This document shows positions 32,808-42,626 of a stretch of DNA of 64,000 bases, in pieces (positions within the stretch are counted from its first letter, which is position 1; each line of letters opens with the position of its first letter). The position numbers were made by a program, and so were the translations under genes. This DNA comes from JANNPJ01 sp965200525 (GTDB taxonomy: Bacteria > Actinomycetota > Actinomycetes > Actinomycetales > Kineosporiaceae): NCBI GenBank assembly GCA_965200525.1, contig OZ241368.1, positions 248,001 through 312,000 on the forward strand. Reading direction: 5' to 3'. The notes beneath the pieces were generated by a model. That model worked only from the letters and a program-made list of their open reading frames with translations, did no database searches and was not told the DNA's origin.

Positions 32808-34294
32808 TCAATATCGTTCAGTTAAGACTACATGGGTGTAGTTTTGTGGCATGCCTCGTGGTGGTTGGCGTAAGCCTGAGTCGGATCGCCGGTTGTCGGA
32901 CCTGGTGTCAGTCGGCGTGCTTACGCGCGTGTTCCCACCGGATCTGGTCGACGAGGTGATCGAGGGAGCGGGGCGGACGCAGCAGCGGCATCGGGCGCTT
33001 CCGGCGCGGGTGATGGCGTACTTCGCGATCGGGATGGGGTTGTTCTCTGAGGGCTCGTACGAGGACGTGCTGGCGCAGCTGACCGATGGCCTGTCGTGGG
33101 CCTCGGGGTGGGCCGAGGAGTACCCACTGCCGGGCAAGTCCGCGATCTTCCAGGCCCGTCAGCGGCTAGGTTCTAAGCCACTGGCGGATCTGTTCGATCG
33201 GGTGGCCAGACCGCTGGGACAGGCTGGAACGCCTGGGGTTTGGGTAGTCGGCCGGCGGCTGGTCGCCGTCGATGGCACCTGCCTGGACGTGGCGGACACC
33301 GTGGCCAACGACGAGCACTTCGGGCGACCGGGGGTAAACAAGGGAGAGAAGGCAGCGTTCCCGATGGCCCGGGTCCTGGCGGTCGCCGAGTGCGGCACAC
33401 ACGCGATCTTCGCAGCCAAGGCCGGCGCTTACCATGACTCCGAAGCCACCTTGGCGCAGGAACTGCTGCCCGCCGCTCTGCAGCCCGGGATGCTACTGAC
33501 CGCCGACCGCGGGTTCTTCTCCTACGCCTTATGGCGCAGTTGCATCGCCACCGGCGCAGACCTGTTGTGGCGGATCCGCACCGACCGGTTCGGGCCGAAA
33601 CCCGAACACGTGCAGGACCTTCCCGACGGAACCTGGCTAGGCCGGCTGCGCCGCTCCACCGGCGCTGCTGAACGTAACGCCGAGCCGATGCTGGTCCGGG
33701 TCATCGACTACACCCTCGGCGAACCAGACCGCGACGGCGCCGAACTGGTGACCTACCGATTGTTCACGACCATGCTCGATCCCCAGACGGCACCTGCTGC
33801 GGACCTGGTCAGCGCCTACACCCAGCGATGGGAGATCGAAAACGCCTTCGATGAACTCAAGACCCACCAGCGCGGCCCGCGCGTCGTTCTGCGCTCGAAA
33901 TCGCCGGACCTGGTGCTCCAAGAGATTTGGGGCCACCTGTGCTGCCACTACGCCATCAGATCGCTGATGGCCCAAGCAGCCGAACACGGCGGGCACGACC
34001 CGGACCGGGTCAGCTTCACCGCCGCCCTGCGGATCGTCCGCCAGACGGTCTCCCAGCAGGGCTCATTTCCCCCCTCAGCTCAAGGCTGACCGATCCGGAC
34101 GGCCATCGCTCTGGAACACCTTCCGCACCCGCCTCCTGGCCCGCCTGAACCCAGCCCGGTGGCGACGCTCGGCACCACGAGTGATCAAGCGCAAGTACAC
34201 CAAGGCACGTCAAACGCACCGCCCACGCCACCTGGCCGCAGCCTGGCCTCGCCACCGAACCTCAAATCATCACTCCCTAACTGAACAGTATTGA
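32808..34294. mobile_element. IS4-family insertion sequence
   Basis: Inverted ends share CAATA and GTTCAGTTA (left from 32808, right to 34294). Flanks show only a partial match around CTAGG, so the target duplication is degraded. The transposase has a frameshift, so the copy is probably inactive on its own. Confidence 0.85.
32851..34294 (+). pseudogene. IS4-family transposase, frameshifted near the C-terminus
   Basis: The frame from 32851 encodes 412 residues: IS4 N-terminal domain (LVSVGVLTRVFPPDLVDEVI), first Asp in VAVDGTCLDVADT, second Asp in LLTADRGFFSY, and E in YTQRWEIENAFDELKTH (the YREK-like part). After TTTCCCCCC (34067-34075) the frame ends TGA at 34089, while the normal C-terminus (LLARLNPARWRRSAPRVIKR) continues in another frame to the IS end. 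One extra C in the run explains this. The catalytic core is upstream of the lesion. Confidence 0.85.
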
Positions 34295-34391
34295 GGCTAG
34301 GACTCATATGGTCCAGGTCAGGAGAGTGCTGATCCGGCCAGCCGCTACCAGAACCGAGCCTGCCATCAACGGGCCCGGCACGTCCCATTAG

Positions 34392-36110
34392 CCTCGCGCT
34401 TTCACGCGGGTTGAGGCTGAGGGGTGTGTCAAACAGTTGAAAGGTGCTTCTGACCAGCAAGGATATGTCTTGCGACGGACAGATCCACAGGCTGTGACAG
34501 GAGCACCTTCCAGGTGAAGCAGAATACCCGGTTCTACCCCCTAGTCCGAGTCGATGGCACCGGGCGAGGCGTGGTGTCGCACGCCGGCGCCGTCCTGTTG
34601 ACGCAGACGATCAGAACCGCCGGTCTGGATCAGACGCTGAGCACCGCGTTGGCGCCGTGGCGTAAGGCGATGGCGGTGCATGATCCGGGCAAGGTTCTCC
34701 TCGACTTGGCCGTGGCCCTCGGCCTGGGCGGAGACTGCTTGGCCGATGTGGCTGTGCTGCGCTCTGAGCCGGGGGTGTTCGGGCTGGTGGCTTCCGACCC
34801 GACCGTCTCGCGCACGATCGACTCCTTGGCCAAGAACGCCCCCGCAGCCCTTCGTGCGATCCACGCAGCCCGGGCCGCAGCCCGTGCGCGGGTGTGGGCG
34901 CTGGCCGGCAAGCAGTCACCCACGGCCGAGATCAGCGCAGCTCAACCGCTGGTCATCGACGTCGATGCCACCCTGGTCACGGCGCATTCAGAGAAGGAAC
35001 AGGCCCGACCCACGTTCAAGAAGGGGTTCGGATTCCACCCGTTGTGGGCGTTCCTCGACCACGGGCCGGAGGGGTCTGGTGAACCGTTGGCGGTGATGCT
35101 TCGGGCCGGGAACGCCGGATCCAACACCGCCACCGACCATGTCACCGTGATCCGCGAAGCGCTGCGGCAGCTGCCGTTCCACGCTCACAGCCGCTCCAGT
35201 CGCAAGGTGCTGATCCGCGTCGACGGCGCCGGGGCCACCCACGACGTCGTGGACTACCTCGTGGCCCAGCGGATGTCCTACTCCCTCGGGTTCAGCCTCC
35301 CGGACAACACCCCGGCCCTGCTGAAGCTGATCCCCGACAGTGCCTGGACCCCGGCCTACGACAGCAACGGCAGCGTCCGCGACGGCGCCTGGGTCGCCGA
35401 GCTGACCGACCTGCTGGACCTGGCCAAGAACAAGTGGCCGGCCGGCATGCGCGTCATCGTCCGCAAGGAACGACCCCACCCCGGCGCGCAGTTGCGGATC
35501 ACCGACATCGACGGACACCGGATCACTGCCTTCGCCACCAACACCGCCGCCGGCGGGAAAGGGACGCAACTACCCGAGCTGGAGCTACGCCACCGGCGGC
35601 GGGCACGGTGTGAGGACCGGATCCGCTGCGCCAAAGACACCGGCCTGGCCAACCTGCCCTTGCACGACTTCGCCCAAACCAGATCTGGGTCGCCATCGTG
35701 GCGTTGGCCTGCGAGATCACCGCCTGGATGCAGATGCTCGCCCTACACGAGCACCCCGCCCGCCGCTGGGAACCCAAACGACTCCGACTACGGCTTCTTT
35801 CGATCGCCGGTCAACTGGCCACCAGCGCCCGCACCCAGACCCTGCACCTGGCCGAGCACGCACCCTGGGCCGGCCTCGCCCTCACCGGCCTGGAACGACT
35901 CAAAACCCTGGCCACCGCCCCTGCGCCCTCCGGATAGCCAACCGGTCCAGCCGCCCCAACGACCAGGAGCAGCCTCACCCCCCGGGAATAGAACCCGGCA
36001 TCACCGAGATGACGTCGGACGGACTGTCGTACCCAAACGGCAGAATCAATCCTGCGACCAGCCGCCAACGGCCGGATCATGATCCACTCCAGAGGCACGA
36101 AAGATCGAGG
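34392..36110. mobile_element. IS1380-family element with TTAG target duplication
   Basis: Left end CCTCGCGCTTTCACGC (34392) matches the complement of the right end, CCTCGATCTTTCGTGC (to 36110). TTAG occurs on both flanks (34388-34391, 36111-36114), the 4-bp duplication expected for IS1380. It was inserted into an IS3-type orfA remnant that continues at 36115. Confidence 0.9.
34514..35937 (+). pseudogene. IS1380-family transposase with one-base deletion
   Basis: About 475 residues when repaired. Conserved blocks: DPGKVLLDLAVALGLGGDCL near the start, DPTVSRTIDSL, catalytic Asp in PLVIDVDATLVTAHSEKE, the second Asp in LIRVDGAGATHDVVDY, and the C-terminal NLPLHDFAQ. At about 35,677 an A is missing from an A-run (CCCAAACCAG instead of CCCAAAACCAG), and the rest (VALACEITAWMQMLAL, the HAPWAGLALTGLERL end) continues in another frame to 35937. 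Confidence 0.88.
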
Positions 36111-36114
36111 TTAG

Positions 36115-36210
36115 GTCAGATGGGATGCCCTTGAACGTGGTCCCGGGCGTGTACTCGCACAGCTCGACCGCCTGACGATGGAACTCCTGCGAATGGGTCT
36201 TACGGGCCAT
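36115..36210 (-). pseudogene. IS3-type OrfA remnant, N-terminus only
   Basis: ATG at 36210 opens MARKTHSQEFHRQAVELCEY, TPGTTFKGI, typical of the start of an IS3-family OrfA. The frame is cut by the IS1380 insertion; the DNA left of that element (34295-34391) does not clearly restore it. Confidence 0.75.
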
Positions 36211-36719
36211 GAGACAGATCATCTCGCTTCCCCCAGCCGAAGCTGGATTCAGCGTGTCCAAGATCCAGGGCTAAGGCTCCCTGCAGCAAGCCGCGAGCCC
36301 CAGCCAGCCCCTGGCCACTTCGATCACCCCGGAAACACCGCAATTGTTATAAACACAACTGCACTCAAGCAGATACCCCGATGAGGTGAAGTTTACGCCC
36401 GCGATGCTCATGTATCGCCACCCAGTCGTCCTTGAGCACACATCCCATCATTTGCGAATGCCCCGGGCAGCAAAACCTCGACTGGGAAAGGTCGACCTAA
36501 GGGTGCATCGGTTCAGGGACAATTGACAGGCCGCGGGCCCGAGCGCGCTCGAAAGTTTGCACTCCCGTCGCGTATGTGGCAAGCATCGCAGGTCCTGACG
36601 CTGAAGTTCAGGCTATCAACGACCGAACCTCCCAATCGTGTGATTCACCAGCGCGGCTCCTTCGCCGGGGTGTCCGATAGGAACGCCCATCTCATTGATG
36701 ATGACCGCGGGAGCATTTC
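36211..36719. other. Gene-free stretch upstream of the GGDEF gene
   Basis: An AT-richer patch (ATTGTTATAAACACAACT near 36341) may contain promoter elements. No supported gene. Confidence 0.35.
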
Positions 36720-39044
36720 ATGCAGTCCAGGACGGTCTTGGCGGCCCGGCTACACATGAGCGCGAGGATGAGCGCGTGGTCGATGGAATTTCGCGATGCG
36801 GCGTCCGCAGCCCGCAGCCACGAGCATGTCCACCGGCGCGTCCGCATCTTGTCGAGCGTCCTGGCCGTGCTGCTCCTGGGGGTCGTGACCTATGTGGTCG
36901 TACCCGCACCGACAGGTGTGCGTCAGGTGCTTTATGACACGCTCGCGAGCGCAGCCCTGGGCATCGGCTTTCTCGGAGTGCGCTGGCACGCTCCCCCCTG
37001 CCGCAAGGCCTGGAATCTGACCCTCCTGGGATACGGCGGCTGGGTCGTCGGCGACGTCGTCTGGAGTATCGAGCAGCATCTGATTCCGGATCAGTATCCG
37101 GCACCTTCAGATATTCTGTACTTGAGCGCGTATGTCCTGTTGGGTCTGGGAACCCTGACATTTGTCGGTTTGGGGCGCACCCGACAAGACGCTGCCGCCA
37201 TCTTGGACGCCGCGATCATCACGGTGGGAGCCACCGTGCTCGTGGGCGTGTTTCTCATTGCGCCGCTGACCCGAGAATCCGACCTGTCCATAGCCGGGCG
37301 GGTGGTGAGCTCGGCCTACCCACTGGGGGACATCTTCCTCCTGGGCGTCATCGCCCGGATGAGCTCAGCCCCTCGTACCCGTCGTACCTCGTACCGCCTT
37401 CTCACCGGATCCATGCTGGTCACGCTGGTGACCGATATGGCCTGGGACCTGAACAGCGTGATCAACGGTGGATCCGTGAGCTCCGACTGGAGCGACGTGG
37501 GCTGGCTCGTGGGGTACCTGCTGATCGCTGCCGCGGCGTGTGCGCCCTCCATGAGGACGATTTGCGAGCCGGCCGTCGGGGGCGAGGATGCGACCCCGAC
37601 GGGTCGCCGGCTGGTCGTTCTCACCGGTGCACTGATGCTCCCCGGCGTGACGGTGATTGTCGAAGGGGCTGCTGGATGGGCGATCGCCTGGCCCGTCGTC
37701 GGTATCGGCATGCTGGTGCTGTCATTGCTCGTACTGCTGCGCATGCTGGGACTACTGAAGATCGTCCAGATTCAGGCAGGGCGTCTGGCGACTCTGGCCC
37801 GCTCGGACGCCTTGACCGGGGCGCCCAACCGGCGCAGATGGGACCAGGAACTGGCCCGTGCCTGCGCCACCAGTCGCGAGCAGGGCACGCCGCTGAGCGT
37901 CGCGATCCTGGACCTGGACCATTTCAAGTCCTACAACGACACCAGAGGTCACCAGGCTGGAGACCAACTGCTGCGCGAGGCAGTTCAGGCCTGGACGGCA
38001 GCCCTGCCGGTGCCGTCGTTGCTGGCCCGCTACGGCGGGGAAGAATTCTCGGTCCTGTTCCCTGGGATGAACGCCTCGGCTGCGGCCGATGCGGTCCGAG
38101 CCCTGGGTGCGCTAACCCCCCAGGGGCAGACCTTCTCCGCCGGTGTGGCCCTGTGGCAGTCCGATAGCGACCCGGCCAGTGTCATCGGTGCTGCTGACGA
38201 GGCCCTGTACGTCGCCAAACGCAATGGGCGTGATCGTGTGATCGTTCACACTCAAGAGGTGCCCGCCTCGGCCACGGACCGACTCCCTGCTTTCACCATC
38301 ATGGTGCAGCCGATCTTCGACATTGCTGCCTGCACGGTGAGCGCCCATGAAGCCGTCCCCTGGTTCGCCAAATCAGCAGACCGCGACCGACAGTCGGTGT
38401 TCGACCAGGCCTACGCTGGGGGATACGGCGATCTGCTTGAACTGGCAGTGCTGCAGACGGCTTTGGCTCTGGAGGCCAGGCCCCGACACCAGGACCTGTA
38501 CATACCGGCCTCGGCGCGTGCTCTGAGCCGTGGACTCATCCTGACAGCGTTACCCCCCAGCCTGGACGGCATCGTCATCCAACTGACGAACGGTCCGGGC
38601 GATGAGAGCCTCAACATTCCCGATGAGGCATTTCACACCCTGCGACAGCGGGGAGCACGTATTGCCTTGGACCAGATTGGCACCGGGCGCCACGACCTAG
38701 CCCGACTCGCCACGCTACGCCCGGATGCTCTCAAAATTGCCTCCTCCCTGGTCGAAGGTTGCGCCGAGGATCTCGGCCGCAGCGCCGTCCTCGGCGCATT
38801 CGCCGCGTACTCGGACAGGCTGAATGTGCCAGTCTGTGCCACCGGGGTAGAGCATGTAGCCGATCTGAGCCACCTACAGGACCTCGGAATCACCCACGCC
38901 CAGGGCAACCTTCTGGGACGGGCGGCAACCACCTGGCACTCCACCGCCGAGTCACGCGAAACCATCACGGACAGCTCACAGACCCAACCGCGCCTGCCCC
39001 GCCCGGGTTCTGATGAGCGAGCGAGTACCCCCAGGGGTGCGTAG
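36720..39044 (+). CDS. Membrane diguanylate cyclase with degenerate EAL domain
   Basis: A 774-residue protein. About nine membrane helices (residues 40-350) are followed by a GGDEF domain with the active motif ARYGGEEFSVLF (GGEEF 439-443) and SDALTGAPNRRRW. There is no RxxD inhibitory site before it. The C-terminal EAL-like domain lacks the catalytic residues: HEAVPWF replaces (Y)EALLRW, LDQIGTG replaces DDFGTG, LKIA replaces LKID and ATGVEH replaces AEGVET. It should make c-di-GMP and perhaps bind it. GGGAG upstream supports ATG 36720. The gene that follows 140 bases later encodes a protein of the same length with the reverse pattern. Confidence 0.9.
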   Translation: MQSRTVLAARLHMSARMSAWSMEFRDAASAARSHEHVHRRVRILSSVLAVLLLGVVTYVVVPAPTGVRQVLYDTLASAALGIGFLGVRWHAPPCRKAWNLTLLGYGGWVVGDVVWSIEQHLIPDQYPAPSDILYLSAYVLLGLGTLTFVGLGRTRQDAAAILDAAIITVGATVLVGVFLIAPLTRESDLSIAGRVVSSAYPLGDIFLLGVIARMSSAPRTRRTSYRLLTGSMLVTLVTDMAWDLNSVINGGSVSSDWSDVGWLVGYLLIAAAACAPSMRTICEPAVGGEDATPTGRRLVVLTGALMLPGVTVIVEGAAGWAIAWPVVGIGMLVLSLLVLLRMLGLLKIVQIQAGRLATLARSDALTGAPNRRRWDQELARACATSREQGTPLSVAILDLDHFKSYNDTRGHQAGDQLLREAVQAWTAALPVPSLLARYGGEEFSVLFPGMNASAAADAVRALGALTPQGQTFSAGVALWQSDSDPASVIGAADEALYVAKRNGRDRVIVHTQEVPASATDRLPAFTIMVQPIFDIAACTVSAHEAVPWFAKSADRDRQSVFDQAYAGGYGDLLELAVLQTALALEARPRHQDLYIPASARALSRGLILTALPPSLDGIVIQLTNGPGDESLNIPDEAFHTLRQRGARIALDQIGTGRHDLARLATLRPDALKIASSLVEGCAEDLGRSAVLGAFAAYSDRLNVPVCATGVEHVADLSHLQDLGITHAQGNLLGRAATTWHSTAESRETITDSSQTQPRLPRPGSDERASTPRGA

Positions 39045-39184
39045 CGGCTCGAGTTCGTGCCTGCGCCGGTCGATGAAAGGATCATGACCGGCGCGAGTGT
39101 TGCGGTGCCCGTGCAGATCCAGCATGCCCAGGCGACGAGCAGAACGTCCACCACGTCGACCTCCAGCCCCCAACAGGCAAGCGC

Positions 39185-41509
39185 GTGCTGAGGACGAACC
39201 CGGACGTCGAGGCGGGCGTGCTCGGCAGGGCGGGACGGGTCCTGCTGTTCGGCCTGTGTCTGGCCGTCATGCTGTACGTCGGGTCTTTGATCCCCGGTGT
39301 GCGAGCCCGCCCGGGATCCTCCTGGTTCTGGGACGTCGGCGTGGAACCGGCCATCCTTCTGGGATCGGCTGCGGTCTGTCTTCTTCGGGCCTACTCGGTG
39401 AGACAGGACAGGACGGCCTGGATCTGTATCGGAACCGGCCTGGCCTGCTATGCGGCGGGAACCCTCTGGTGGTACGGGTTCCTGGAGGATCTGCCCCAGA
39501 TTCCTTACCCGTCGGTGGCCGATGGCCTGTGGCTCGCGTTGTACCCCCTGTGCATCGCCGGGATCGGTCTGCTGCTCGGAGCCCGTCTGGCTGGTTCGGC
39601 TACCAGCACGTATCTGGACGGAATCGTTGCCGGCCTGGGACTGACATCGACCTCGGCTGCCTTCATTCTGCCCCGGATCACTCAGGCAGCGACCGGGTCA
39701 CGTGCGGCCGTCGTCACCAATGTCACCTACCCCCTACTCGACCTGGCTCTGGTGGCCACCATCGTCGGCGCGATGGCCGCCCTAGGAACCTGGCGCGATC
39801 GATCATGGATCCTGTTCGGAGCCGGATTCTGCATCTTTGCCACGTTCGACACCTTCTACCTGCTGAAGATTGCTCAGAACACCTATCAGGTGGGGACCCT
39901 GATCGACGCCGGCTACCCCGTCGCCGCCCTGCTCATGGCTGCCGGAGCTGCGAACAGGACGTCGGTTTGTCCGTCAGTGGCCGGTGAAGAGGGCCGCTCA
40001 TTCCTGGTACCTGCTTCTTTTGGGCTGCTGGCGATGACGGTTCTGGTCGTGGGTGATTGCACAGGTATCTCATCGTCAGGAGCCTTGCTCGCCGTCGGGT
40101 CGCTCCTGGCCGTGGGGGCGCGAACAGCCTTGGCCGTCCGGGAAATCGTGCGGTTGTCGGACTCACGTCGCCAGGCGTACACCGATGCCCTGACCGGCCT
40201 GCCCAACCGGCGCGCCTTCTATGAGGTGCTGGAGGCCGCCGAAGCCGAGATTGTGTGCGCCGAGGACGGATCATCCGGACCTGCATTCAGGCCCGCATGC
40301 GTTCTTCTCATCGACCTGGACCGGTTCAAAGAGGTCAATGACGCTCTGGGACATCAGATCGGCGACCGTGTGCTGCGAGATGTCAGCAGAAGGTTCTCTC
40401 GCCTCATTCCCACTGGCGGAACCATCGCCCGGCTCGGGGGCGACGAGATCGCCATCCTGGTGCCGGACCACAGTGCAGCAGATGCTGTCACGTTAGCCCA
40501 ACAACTCCTGGTCAGCCTTGCTGCGCCGTTCACAATCGAGGAAACGTCAATTCACATCGATGCAAGCATCGGGGTGACAGTAGTCGAGCCGGGATCTGAG
40601 CCTGGCAAGGCCTTGGCGCAGGCCGACCTGGCCATGTATAGGGCTAAGCATTCGCACAGTGGATGGGAGGTCTACCACCACGAGCGCGACGGAAACAGTT
40701 GGGATCATTTGTCCACCGTGGAGGATCTGCGCGTGGCTCTGGACGGGACCGGTTTGAGCGTCGAGTTCCAGCCCGTGGTGGCGGCGGGCACCAACTGCCC
40801 TAAAGGAAGCGAGGCGCTGATACGTTGGTCACACCCACAGCGGGGCAATGTCCCCCCGGATGTGTTCCTACCCTTGGCTGAACGGGCGGGTTTGATGCCG
40901 GCGATCACGCGAACCGTACTATCACTGGCCCTTGACGAGGCTACATCGTTACGGCAACTGGGTCTTGACCTGCCGGTCTCCGTCAACCTTTCCGCAAGTG
41001 ATCTGCTCGATACCAACCTGGCGGAGTATCTGGACCAAGCATTGCAGTTCCGCGGACTACCGGGCAAGGCATTGCGAATTGAGATCACCGAGTCACTGCT
41101 GGTCGCGGGCAGCGAGTCACTGATCTTCCTCCACCGGCTGAGAGAACTGGATATCGAACTAGCGGTCGACGACTACGGAACCGGATACTCATGCATGGCG
41201 TATTTGCATGACCTGCCGATCTCGTTTGTCAAGATCGACCGAAGCTTCACCGCGCGTATTCTGAGCGATGAACGAACCGCCATCATCGTGTCTTCCACGA
41301 TCGACATGGCTCACCGGCTCGGACTGCAAGTCGTAGCCGAAGGCGTCGAAACCGCCGAGCAGCGAGACTGGCTCACCGCTCACAGTTGCGACCTACTTCA
41401 GGGGTACCTCATCGCCCGATCGCTGCCGGCGCAGCGATGGCGTCTATGGCTGCAGGAGCATTCGCCCGCGCAGACAGACGCTCCCGTGGCGATGCCTCAC
41501 TCACGCTGA
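39185..41509 (+). CDS. Membrane GGDEF/EAL protein with intact EAL
   Basis: A 774-residue protein starting at GTG 39185. About nine helices (residues 15-320) precede a GGDEF domain with GGDEI (418-422) and no RxxD site, then a complete EAL domain: E543 in EALIRW, NLSASD, EITESLLV, DDYGTGYS, VKIDRSF, AEGVET and QGYLIA. The protein should degrade c-di-GMP; the Phe-to-Ile change in GGDEI may reduce or abolish cyclase activity. Together with the upstream cyclase it forms a synthesis/degradation pair sharing the same sensor architecture, probably controlling motility or surface attachment. Confidence 0.92.
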   Translation: MLRTNPDVEAGVLGRAGRVLLFGLCLAVMLYVGSLIPGVRARPGSSWFWDVGVEPAILLGSAAVCLLRAYSVRQDRTAWICIGTGLACYAAGTLWWYGFLEDLPQIPYPSVADGLWLALYPLCIAGIGLLLGARLAGSATSTYLDGIVAGLGLTSTSAAFILPRITQAATGSRAAVVTNVTYPLLDLALVATIVGAMAALGTWRDRSWILFGAGFCIFATFDTFYLLKIAQNTYQVGTLIDAGYPVAALLMAAGAANRTSVCPSVAGEEGRSFLVPASFGLLAMTVLVVGDCTGISSSGALLAVGSLLAVGARTALAVREIVRLSDSRRQAYTDALTGLPNRRAFYEVLEAAEAEIVCAEDGSSGPAFRPACVLLIDLDRFKEVNDALGHQIGDRVLRDVSRRFSRLIPTGGTIARLGGDEIAILVPDHSAADAVTLAQQLLVSLAAPFTIEETSIHIDASIGVTVVEPGSEPGKALAQADLAMYRAKHSHSGWEVYHHERDGNSWDHLSTVEDLRVALDGTGLSVEFQPVVAAGTNCPKGSEALIRWSHPQRGNVPPDVFLPLAERAGLMPAITRTVLSLALDEATSLRQLGLDLPVSVNLSASDLLDTNLAEYLDQALQFRGLPGKALRIEITESLLVAGSESLIFLHRLRELDIELAVDDYGTGYSCMAYLHDLPISFVKIDRSFTARILSDERTAIIVSSTIDMAHRLGLQVVAEGVETAEQRDWLTAHSCDLLQGYLIARSLPAQRWRLWLQEHSPAQTDAPVAMPHSR

Positions 41510-41559
41510 CGCAATCCAGTCGGTCGCGAACCCCCTACGCTTCTTACCGGCAGGCACGT

Positions 41560-41640
41560 TCACGAAGGTTCAAACTGGATCTCGACTCCGGTGAGGGCGC
41601 CGCTGGCGTGAACCTTCTTGAGGTCGGCAGTGATCTTCCC
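41560..41640 (-). pseudogene. Very short IS256-type transposase relic
   Basis: Minus-strand residues RLGKITADLKKVHASGALTG, VEIQF correspond to the block found in the remnant at 19246-19440. About 25 codons survive. Confidence 0.55.
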
Positions 41641-42626
41641 CAGTCGTTCTTGGCGGCCGCCACACATCACCCGCAGGTGTGACGACGGTGTTTCGCCGGC
41701 CGGTCCCAGCAAGAGGGCGGGCCGGGTGCATCCGTGCACCCGGCCCGTGGCCACCCCGCGCGGCCCCCACCGACGCTGGCGGGATCGAGGCGAATCACGG
41801 TCGCACTGGCACCGCGCGGCGGACCGCCACCCATCGACCGCCCCGCGCCCAGCCTGAACCCTGTCAAGGATGCTTTCGATGTTTCCCGCGTGCGGCCCAC
41901 CTGTGACTCAGCCGGATCCGTTCCGATGGGGGTTCTTGACGATCGCCCGGTCACGTAGACGTCTGGCTCTCAGGCGAACGAATGCGGTTCGCGCGGCTAC
42001 GAGAATGAGGACCCCGCGAATCAACCGGCGCGCGAGGGTCGAAGATGACATCAAGAGTCCAATCCCCAGTTCATGATCGTCGAGCTGCCAGGGCGCGCCT
42101 CGGGGGTTAGCTACAACCCACAGGCACCACGACCTCAGCGTTCAAGTTGCCGCTTGCCAACAACATCAGCAGTTCGGGCGCTGGGCCGCGCGGCCTGATG
42201 CCTTCCGATGCCCGCTTGGCGTCAGGCCGACCGAGCCGCCGTGCGCAGCCAGCGTGCTGCCTCGGCGGCCACGGTTGTGTCAGCGGCGTGAGCGGTACGC
42301 ACCAGCTCGTGGGTCAACCGACCACCAGCCCGCAATCCACGTCGGAGTCGACCAGCTACCAAGACCCACCGGTCCTGGCCGAAACCGACGCCGGCTGGGC
42401 AGGAGAACACGTCAACGACAACATGTCGTGAAAACTGAGCCGCCCTGGGGGGTGGATTCCGTTCCAGGGCGACGCGGGGGTGAATCCCGGGACTTTACCT
42501 TGCCTTGGTTGCTGACCTACCTCGTCGCCTCGGTGATGGGTCTGTTCTCTGCCGCCGCCAACGGGGGTCCAGACCGGTCCTGAGAGCTCGGCGCGTCGCT
42601 CTCGATCAAGGGTTGTGGTTCGATAG
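41641..42626. other. Nearly 1 kb without a supported gene
   Basis: No frame on either strand has convincing start, composition and similarity. A strong hairpin at 41719-41746 is the only clear feature. It may be old IS debris around the GGDEF/EAL pair. Confidence 0.4.
41719..41746. terminator. Perfect 12-bp stem, tetraloop
   Basis: GGGCCGGGTGCA (41719-41730) and TGCACCCGGCCC (41735-41746) are exact complements around TCCG. It lies 210 bases after the second GGDEF/EAL gene and may end that transcript. Confidence 0.6.
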
